From: Plumapathes pennacea
Lineage: Eukaryota > Cnidaria > Anthozoa > Antipatharia > Myriopathidae
Direction: 5' to 3'
DNA: 64,000 bases
Assembly: GCA_964036295.1 (NCBI GenBank)
Contig: OZ038466.1
Location: forward strand, 11,938,001 to 12,002,000
Both the position numbers and the translations under genes were made by a program. Of this stretch, positions 47,401 through 57,728 are shown piece after piece. The first letter of the stretch is position 1, and the number at the start of each line of letters is the position of its first letter. The notes under the pieces were generated by a model, which was not told the DNA's origin, made no database searches, and saw only the letters and a program-made list of their open reading frames with translations.

Positions 47401-50400
47401 TGCCAAACTTGTTTGGACTAACAGTGTAGCAAACGCAAAACCATTTAACAATCACATGTTTAGTTTGGACAATTGTCCGAACACGACTCTATTCACAGCT
47501 CTGTGTATTTTTGTGTGCAGTGCCAACTTCAACGTCACCCATCGTGTGTAAACGTGAAGCAGTGGAAACGAGGACCTGTCAAGATCGACCCTCTGGCTCT
47601 TGTCCAGGTATTGATACTTCCTTGTCTGCTTGTACCAGAATGCAGCTCCGTCAGTTGTCTGCTTGTACCACATTGCAGCCTTGTCAGTTGTGTCAGTTCA
47701 TTCAGCGAGTAAAGCCAATAATTTCCAAATGAAGCAATATTTTAACTGACTGTTTTTAGCCAGGAAACGGCGAACCTTGTGCTGCTGTGTACAACCTTTG
47801 GTATTTCAGCATACCACGATATCTTGAGGGGTCCTCTTACAGCGCACCCGAAATCCTCCATCTGCAAGCCCATTTTTAGAACCCCCGAAAATCAATTAGC
47901 AATTTGCAAGCCATTTGCATTCGACTCTTCCGAGAAGATTAATTTCATTTGGCGTAAAAGTGTCATTTACCTGTATTTTTGTAGGCTTTTTTTTCTAAAA
48001 CTATTGCATTATGTTCTGTTTTCAGGCCATTGAACGATACTTAGTGGTACGCGGCTTTGGAAGAACAAGAGAGGTATTCACTTTGTGTGGCGCATAACGT
48101 AAAGTCCCATATATGATCCGCATTTTACACACACACAAAATCACTTGAAGGAAGGCACGCAGCGTTAGCTCAAATAAATATCTGGTGATGTTTGCTTGTG
48201 CTTACGTTCTATTTGCCGTGCAAATATCTGGGATTTCTGACCCTTTTGTAATACTGTTTTGTTATGCTGGCGGTTCCTCCGTCTTTTAAGAGAAGCGTCT
48301 GTGATTTGAGGCGAATTTTTTCACATCGATGACGTCAATCTGACCGGAATTCTTTTTATCGCTTTTGGTTGACTACTCATGTACTCTACCCGTTCTTATA
48401 TCGAGTGAAATGTTCTCCATCGCACTAAGAAGGCTTCGTCAGGTAGCAATTGACTTCATTAGTATGGAATACTTGGCTCGAATCGCAGTCGTTTCCCAGG
48501 AGGCGCCAGGTGTTCAGCGGCTGCACTTGCAGGCTCGGTTGTACTGTGTAATGTTGTTGATGGTTTCATTTGTGTTTGATGTTTCAGCAGGGCACTGATG
48601 ACGAGGGGAGTGAAGATGATGGGTAGGTGGTCTTACAATGACAGTAGAACTGTTTTCAGATGACTGTCGAATACAAGTTGTGTCACGCGACAGTGATTGG
48701 TTTAGTTTCCATTTGCTATTCTTTCGGATTGGTTAAAACAAGTTTGGCAGCATTCTTGGCCAATCAAAGCCTATGAATGCAGCCCATCCACGCCGGGCGC
48801 TTATACTGAATCACCTGTAGGCACCCTTTGTTAAGGGACTGAATTCGTAGGCTTGGCCAATCAAGAGCAAAAGCAAAACACGAGTGTGATCCTCTCACGC
48901 GAGCAAGTAAGTGGCGGTGGCGTTTCGTCGCACTGCTGATTAGTGCCTAGTTCAAAATAAAACCAAACGTAAATTACTTTGGTTTCTCGTTGCTTCAAAG
49001 TGTTTTCTTAAAGTCCCCGTGATTATGTAATTACTTCTGTTTAGGTGTTCGACAGTCATCCAATAACCACTTTACAGGGTCAGCAAATTTATCCACCCCC
49101 ACCTATTTTCCAAGCCAAAGCCCTTCCCATTCAGTTTATAAACGCTTACGGTAACAGGCCCAAGATCTGCAGGCCCTGATTTTCCCAACCTGTTTTGAAC
49201 AATACATAACCAGCTGAAATGCAAGAAATGATCGGCCATTTTCTCCATACACACAGCTGACTGTCCACTTCTGACTCTCACTTGTAAGGGTTAATATATG
49301 TTACTGGTACATGTATTTGTTGTTGTTGTTGTTCTGTGCGGCAGTGATAATGTTTAAACTGTTTGTTTGCTGTATTTTTCCAGGTCTGATGAGGATATAG
49401 ATGAAACCATGGTAAGATCCTCTAATAAATATCCCTTCAGTCTGCTATTTGTGTTGTAAATAGCTCAGTCAAACTAAACAACTAGGTGATATTGCATAAT
49501 TACACACGAGAGCGACTCAAAGTTGTACCAGCAGTTCCCCTAAATCAAACTGTGAAACTCAATTATCTCGATTTGCATCTTTCTTGCTGACAAAAAGTTT
49601 TGTTTGATGGATAAAAATCCCACATTAGTGCGGATAAGCCTTGAGGAGTCTTCTAGTTGATTTTCTGTATATCGATAAACGTGCAGTGCGATTTTGGGTC
49701 AAACGTCTATCACACACAACCTTCTTAGAGCATAGTTGCGACAGGTAAAAAGTTGTAGGACTTAAAACCGAAATTGTTAACAGTTATTGATATATTGTGT
49801 TACTTTACAGATGAAAGAGCTCCAGAGTGAGAGCAGCACAAGGTACGTTTTTTTTTTGTCATTATAATGGTGTGCGAGTGTACCTTTTTTGTGTGGTACG
49901 AGTCATGTTGTTATCACGTCTTTTTTGTCCCTAGGCTTCATATAAAGTTCCTCATTGTGGTGATCATGTTCTTGTGCAGTATTTCTATTTGTGTACATTT
50001 TTGTGTCTCGTTTGTCCACAGACATCATATAGAGATCCTCGTTGGTGATCACGTTCTTGTGCAGTATTTTTATTTATTATATACATACTGAGACATACTC
50101 ACGAAAAAGCCATGTCGTAAAATTTCGTACGCAAATGAGTTCTAGCCAATGAGAGGCCGCGAACGACGCTTTTCACACGTGAAAAAAATCGTTCGTCCAA
50201 TCACAAGCTGCGAACGACGATTTTTCACTACTTTTAAAGGGTTTCCCGGTCCCATCATAAATGTCTCAGTATGTATATAATAAACAGAAAACATCATGGA
50301 AAGTGCTTTGTACAGTTTTTATTCACTCGTTGTTTCGTATCATAAAACTCACTCGCTCGCAAAGCCTCGCTCGTTCGTTTTATGATACTTCACAACTCGT

Positions 50401-53400
50401 GAATAAAAACCGTACGCGCGCACTTTCCATGAAGTAATCTCTATTTATGTACATTTTGTAATGTGGTACCAGTCGTGCTCTTATTTGTGTCTCGTTTGTC
50501 CACAGACATCATATAGAGATCCATTGGTGATCATGTTCTTGTACAGTACTTTTATTTGTGTACATTTTGTATTGTGGTACCAGTCGTGTTCTTATTTGTG
50601 TCTCGTTTGTCTCTAGGCATCATATAGAGATCCTCATTGGTGATCATGTTCTCCCATACAACATGACAGTGTACCAGTGCATCAAGCAATATGGACAGGT
50701 ATGATATTTCTTCCTTGTGAAGCATCGGACAGGGTTCTTGTTCGCTGTTAGCTTGTCAGTGTTGGTACCGTGTTGTTATTGATGCATTGCTGTTGTTGAC
50801 TTCACAGTTTGATGAAGAGAGGGATGTGAACCACGACCACGGAATCCTGGGCAGACCAAGCATTTGGATAGGAACCCACACCATATGGTAACAGTGCTAT
50901 GTAGTTCACAGACCTTAGTGCGAATACAATATAATACAAACATACAGTACCAATTACCAAACTCTACCATTCCATGCTATGCTCACTTTCACACTACACA
51001 CCAGATACCCCATCAAACCATGCACACCACACCACACACTAGACACCACACACATTATACCGCCACACCACACCACAATACATATCACACCGCATCAAAC
51101 CACACACACCACACCATACGCCACAGGCCACAACACATTCATCACGTTATACATACACAACACGTTGCATTAAACCATATCCTACTACACTTTCCACATG
51201 CTACATCGCACACAACACATTCATCACGTTATACATGCACAAAGCGTTACATAAACTCTACCCCACTGCACACTCTACATGCTACATTGCAACACAACGT
51301 ATTGTATACGTGTTTTCATGATTAATGCGAGATAAATATTGTAGACTAGCTGGTTCATTGCTGGCTTGGTGTTCTATTTAGTCGGATGAATGATGCTTGC
51401 TTTTGGTTTATTTTGACCCGTGGGCCGCATCAGTTCCCTTTTATTTCTAACTACAGAAACTGTGCTTTGTTCTTGTGCTGTAGGTACAGACTTGTGAATC
51501 AAAAGGATCACTCCCCCGGCAGCAAGAGGAAAGCCAGTGGACCCCCGAAAGCTGCGCTAAAACCTTCTTCAAGACGATCCAGCAAAGAAGGTACGATATC
51601 CACAGGACTGTTGCCCAGATACCACGATAACACGAAAATATGCGTGTGAAATGGATTCATGGCACCTACAGTCGAGGTCTTACTCGCTCGATATTTTTTA
51701 TCCATCCACTTTTTCACCTCTAAAACCTCAACCACCACCCCTTGCATGATGCAGAGCTACTGTTGCAACTACACGCAACATTGTGTTGAGGGGGAGGGGG
51801 GGAGGTATAATTTCAATCCTCTTAGTTACTGGAGCCGTGTAATCTGTTCTTTTTGGTATTTGTCCCAAGGACGTTTGTGCCTTTAGTTAATTATTATGTC
51901 GGCTGTATTTATTTTACGGTATTTTATTAGCTTTTCACAGGCACGGTAATGCAAACACTTGAACAAAGTCCAAACCAATAAGTGAAAACAGAATGATATA
52001 AGAGAGTAATTATTACCAGCAAGGTTTGATTGGGTTGGAATTGGGCCCTTTCACTTTGCGTGCACTAGATTGTCTAACTTATTTTCGTTTCCTCTTCAGA
52101 CAAGTCTTCATTGACTCAAATCCTCTCTACCTGTACACCAACTATTTTCTGTGAGTATTCTCCACTTTTGTGCTCTCTTGAAAAGTGGGTACTTTGATGC
52201 GGAAGACATTTTAATTCTAACTTAGGCTGTTTTATGGACAACGGTTGTCCCGGGGACCAGAGTCACCCTGGGTGTTCCAACTATCTATACAGCAATCTTG
52301 GCTCGGCTGACAAGATAGGGTGACCCTAGGTTTTGGGGCAACTTTTCTTTCATAAAAACGCTTGGGAGAGTTGTATGGGGGGGGGGGGGGGGGGGGGGTG
52401 TGTCCCTGGCCCCCGGGAGAATGTGTTTGCTATAGTCAAGTCGAGTATTACATAATATTTCTGTCGATAAGACGTCTGACTTTTTTGTTTGACTGACTTT
52501 GTTTTTTTCGGCAGCTATTTCCGACCCATGTCTTGAAGCAGTGTGTTTAATGAAGGGCCTGCATGCCCTGAACTCCAGCTGGGCCGAGTTACATCAGGTG
52601 AGTAAACAAGGTAACATTGTTCCTTCGAGTGTCTTCCAATTTGTTTGTAAATGGCTGGAATTGTATTTGTATCTATGTTGAGTAGAGTTGTAAAGTACAC
52701 TGTGGGTGTGTGGAATTGGTGTGGAGGAATTTGAGTAACTAGAATTGTAGCATCCTGTGGCATGTCACTCATGCTTGTCGGTCGTATGACTGTCCACACA
52801 ACGGTCTCACACAGTGCATTGGGAAATGTGTACCAGGTGTTTGTCTTGTAAGAACTCTGTTTATTAGGGGGGAGGGGGCAGAAAGACCTATTGTTTGTTT
52901 TATACGATGCTATCAATTACTCGAATTCAAGTGTAAAAAATGTCGTTATAAAGACATGTGACGTTTCGACCGGTAGTCATATTTTAGAGTCAACAGTTTG
53001 TGGTCGTTGTTTGATTGGTCAGTTTACTCGTTGTGAGGTGATTGGTCGTTGAAGGGTGCAGTTTGTTGCTGTATGTTTGTTGGGTCGTACACTATTGATT
53101 ATTGAGTCATAAGAATGCTGAACTTGTTTTGTTCTTTTGTAGTCCACGCGCGTCCAAAAATCTCAGCCGTTTGTTTCTTCGGCCGAATTCATCAATCATA
53201 AGCTGACAGCAAAAGTAATGAGGCAACTTCAAGGTATGAACATCATTACTCATTAGATGCTAACTTTAACTATTTGTAAGGTCTTAACCATTTCATTCCC
53301 AGATGTGACTAACTTAATTGTTCCCTCTCAATACTTTCCAAAGCTTTAGTACTGAACCAAAAAAAAAAAAAAATCTTACATAAGGACAGAAAAATTGCAC

Positions 53401-54352
53401 ATATTGTACGTGCAGATTGTAGAGTAATGGTGGCTCCAAACAAGTTGGTGTTACACTAATCCTGGCTTGGTCTAAACATTGTCGTCGTCTTGTTAACCTG
53501 AAAATGAAAAGATCTCGTTCACAAGACGACCTGCCCATAATGTATTATTTGAGTGAGAACAAACTCTTTGTTGGTCTTTGATCAAAACTCTGCGGTTTGT
53601 TGAACAGGAGGTTGGGAGAATTTAATTAATCTTGTGTCAGTTAAATCTGGTTTTGAACAAGCGGACCCAGAGCTTTCATTGACACATAATTTGTGTCTTC
53701 CTGACATTTTGCAGATCCCATCACTGTGATCACGGGAAACTTCCCTTCATGGCTGAATGAGCTGCCCAGAAAATGGTGAGTCAGTCTTCTTCAAAGCGAT
53801 GTTTGGACAGTTGCCTTTTGTTTCCTATTTATTTGTGCACACAACGCGCCAAGTAAAAATAAAGTCAAACGCACTCCTGTAGTAGAAGTAATTTTTTCGT
53901 AAGCGTACCTGGCGTTGGGTCTTGCTTTAGATAGCCTAGTCCAAGTTGTGTGGTATCCTGGCTTTACTAGTTATATCTTCTCTGTTTCTTTCACAGCCCA
54001 TTCCTTTTCCCATTTGAATGTCGTCAGCAGCTGTTTTTCTGCACTGCATTTGACCGAGAAAGAGCAATGATCAAACTTGGGGTTAGTGTTTCGTGCGACT
54101 TGTAGATTTCAAGTGTATTTTGTCCTCCTAAGGCATAAATGTAACAAAAGCATCAACTGAAAAGCCCAGTATTTTACAATTTGGTCCAATTTCTCTTCAA
54201 GTTAAACATACACTTGACCACACACTGTTGCAGCTGCGCATTACAGACCTGCCATAATATTAAAGTCCGTTTTGTGGTACGGCTGTGGTGTGCATGTGTA
54301 AATGTTTATTGAAATGGTTTACCGTCTTGGTATCTTGATTGGACTTTTTTTG

Positions 54353-54383
<31 letters not shown>

Positions 54384-57300
54384 TTTTTTTTTTCACCAGG
54401 AGACGGTTCCTGACCTGATTAGTACGGAAGTCTCAGATCGTGTGGCTCCCAGAATTGATAGAAAGAAGGTGAGCTTTTCTCTCTGTGGGTAACCAGACAT
54501 TGTTTTTATTGGCTATAGTAGTTATTTCTTTCTTTTGTTGTGGGGTGAGGTGGTGTAGTGTGGGCCTTGTTTTAGATATGCAGATTAGTCTGGCATTTGA
54601 AGTGGTCTCCTGTATTCGATACTTTCGATTACACCAACGTCGAGGCTTGAGGACGGGGGCAAGGGTGTTTTCAGGGGCAGGATACACGTTCACGGGGAGG
54701 ACCAGGGCACATACAGGAAAGGGACAGTGACGAGGGCACGTACAGGGGCAGGGACAACTTCAAGGATAGGAACAGGGACGGGGACAAGGGCACATACAGG
54801 AAAGGGACAGGGACGAGGGCACGTACAGGGGCAGGGACAACTTGACGGACAGTAACAGGGACAAGGGCACATACATGTACAGGAAAGGGACAAGGACGAG
54901 GGTTAATGACATGGATACGTAAAGGGACAGAGACAAGGACGGGGACAGGGCAAAGGAAAGAATGACATTTTTTTAAATCTTGCTATTGCTTTTTTTCTGT
55001 GCAGCTTAAAGTTGCTCGTGAAGGGCTGTTTGAGCAGGCTGAGAAGCTGATTGAGAATCTTGGAGGCTCAAGCTCAGTCTTGGAAGTTCACTACGAAGGC
55101 GAGGTATAGCGCGCACGCTTGTCAACTTTATTCAGGTTTTACGATGACTCGGCATATTGCACATGTGTCTTAAAATGACACCTAAGCTATTAAACTACAA
55201 TCCTGGCCAAAAGTATGTGGGACACTCTGAAAAAATGCTATTTTTCAACATTACTCTCTTTTAAACAACGAAAGCGGCTCTGCACACTCAGTCAACATTG
55301 TCAGGGGGAAGGGAGGCGGGAAGAGGGAAAGTGTCATAATTTCTAGAAAAAAGGCTAAGTGTCCCACGACTTTTGGCCAGGATTGTAGAAACAAAATATA
55401 CCGTTCTTATTGAAGTTAAATCCTGTGTCATTTCTAATCAACCTACATGGAGTAACAGTGTTTGACTGATCTAAGTTGTAGCTAAAAGAAAGTGCATATT
55501 TCTCGAGGGTAAACCCTGAATATTGAAGAACTCAACAGTTAAACCTGTATCAAGTGGACACCCTGTAATGTGTTGAGTGGACAGTTGTCAAAGTCCTGAA
55601 ATTATACTCCCAGTAAGACACCTCTAACTCTACCTATATCGAGAAAGCACTTCGGAATTTGTCAAGGGTGTCTGCTTAACACAGGTTTAACTGTAATAAT
55701 TTTGTGGCCTTCCGGTTGTTCAAAACACGGTTGGGCTAACCCTAATTGCAAGCCACACTACAAGCAGTCAAATTGACAAAAATCTTATAAAAGAACAGAA
55801 TATATTGCGAGAAACGATTGAAATAAGCTACAATTGACATGTGGGCACTGAGAAAGTTCTGCCTCCTGACCTCAGTTTACAAGGCGGAACTGCTGCCACG
55901 CTGCTTTTGCTGTTGTTTTAGTTTGGTAGAACAGTCCTTACTAATTTCTCCCACATTTGTCGTTAGGTTGGCACCGGATTAGGCCCGACGTTGGAGTTCT
56001 ATGCTCTGGTGTCCAAAGAGTTTCAAAGCTCTGCATTGGAAATGTGGCGAGGAGAGATTTCCACGCCTGATGGTAATTCGATTTTTTTTTCTTTCCAGCA
56101 GAACGCGCCGAAACTCCTCTTAGTTTCAGCTGCTCTCACAGATATGATTTTTGTCTTAAAACCTGAAGATGCAGCATTGTTTTATTTTTTTTTATTTTTA
56201 ATTTTTTTGTTTTTTGTTTTTTTTTTTTTTAATGTACATTCTTGTTTTTTCTTTACAGTAGCAGGTGGCTCATCCTACATGTTTTCATCCACTGGACTGT
56301 TTCCGGGTAGGAATGTTATTATCAATGTCAAGAGGCCATTTCCGAGATTCTTTTGCCTTCGCTTCAAAACCAGGCCTCTTTCGTATGAAAGTTAGTTTGA
56401 TTTTACATGAATGCGAGCAAAACTAACTTTCACTGCAAAGGTTTCGCTTGGGCCTCGTTTTGGAACACGCTGAAAAAATTTCGGAAATGGCTTTGCTCAG
56501 ACTAAAGGCTGACGTTCGAAACGTTGCGCTTTCCCTCATAAACCAGTTCATTTATCACACATTTTATATCCACAACGATGTTGTCCAAAACTAGTTCTCA
56601 CAAGTACTAACACTGCATTGCTTTTCTGTTCAGCTCAGTAACAGCTTTGTCCATTTTACACTACTAACTAATTTCTTTTCCCTTCTCTTTCACACAGCAC
56701 CCCTGGCGAAGAATGCAAAGCAGCCCTTGGTCAACAACGTCTGCTCTAAGTTCAATTTTCTCGGCAAGTTTCTGGCCCGGGCGCTGATGGACTTCAGAAT
56801 GGTGGACATTCCATTCAGCAGAACGTTCTACAAGTGGCTACTGGGACAAGAAGACACTCTGGGTCTGAAGGATTTTGAGCAAGTAGACGCGGTCCTTGCA
56901 CAGTCAATTGGCCATCTGTACGAAGTCGTGCTGCAAAAGAAACGTTTAGAAGAAGATCCAGAACACACTCCTCAAAGCCTGCAGCTCGCTATCGATAGTC
57001 TGACGCTGGAGGGAGACAGCATCGAGGACTTTGGTTTTATGTTTGTTCTACCTGGACATGACGATATCGAACTTAAGGTTCGTGTTCTCTCTTAACTCAG
57101 ACCCCCACCCCCAATCTCTGTGTATAGTCCTGTCGCAGTAGATAATTGTTTTAGTATATACCACACAAGTTTAATAGCCAACTCCCAAATAGCTATTTTA
57201 TTTCCGACAAAAGTGGGCAAAAACTGGGTTCACGCGCCATTTTGTTTTACCGGAAGCCGCCGGGAGGTGAATAATACTTGATATTCCGAGATTGAGGAGC

Positions 57301-57690
57301 CAATCAGAGCGCGCGAAAAGCACTATTCACTTGTGTGGTATATACTAATGCTCAATATTATCACTAATATCAAAACCTGAGAGTGGTCTGAGATGTATGC
57401 TTTTAAGCGTGGTCCTCACTAGCGCATAAGCACAAACACAAACATATGCACAAGAGAGCGACAAGTGGCGACATCAAACACGTCCGTTCCTTGTGCTTAT
57501 GCTTATGCTTATGTCGCAACTGTCGCTCTCTTGTGCTTATGCTTGTGTTTATGCTTGTGCTTATGCACTAGTGAGGAACAGGCTTTAATAAGATATAAGC
57601 TTGCTAGTTCGTAATGTTAGGAACTTCTCGAAATTTTCATTTTGTGGTTGATGATTTACTCAACGCCCTCGTGCCGGCATTCGTTCCCTT

Positions 57691-57728
<38 letters not shown>

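Larger units (their letters stand above)
49935..50616 (+). repeat. Pseudo-exon copies of TRIP12 exon 41 start
   Basis: Three imperfect copies of the first 36 bases of exon 41, each preceded by an AG acceptor and a TTTGTCC pyrimidine stretch, start at 49935, 50022 and 50506. The genuine exon starts at 50617. After the word GATCATGTTCTTGTGCAG the copies turn into a shared spacer (TTTATTTGTGTACATTTTG...TTGTGTCTCG) that leads to the next acceptor. Two MITEs at 50073-50431 split the array. Confidence 0.9.
40517..55103 (+). other. TRIP12: TRIP12 exons 26-50, middle region
   Basis: Exons: 40517..40766, 41364..41433, 41979..42085, 42582..42608, 42742..42827, 43693..43777, 44442..44480, 45042..45110, 45574..45629, 46913..46955, 47521..47607, 48026..48073, 48591..48622, 49384..49411, 49811..49842, 50617..50698, 50808..50887, 51484..51590, 52100..52150, 52515..52597, 53143..53233, 53715..53775, 53997..54081, 54400..54468, 55005..55103. 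Anchors: [102 protein letters not shown]. The exon at 48591 has tandem CAGCAG acceptors (alternative start 48588 adds one Gln). Confidence 0.93.

Noticed and set aside
50864-51325. His/Thr-rich frame of 153 codons after TRIP12 exon 42
   Set aside because: It reads through the donor at 50888 into a CA-rich intronic array. Conserved TRIP12 sequence continues at 51484.
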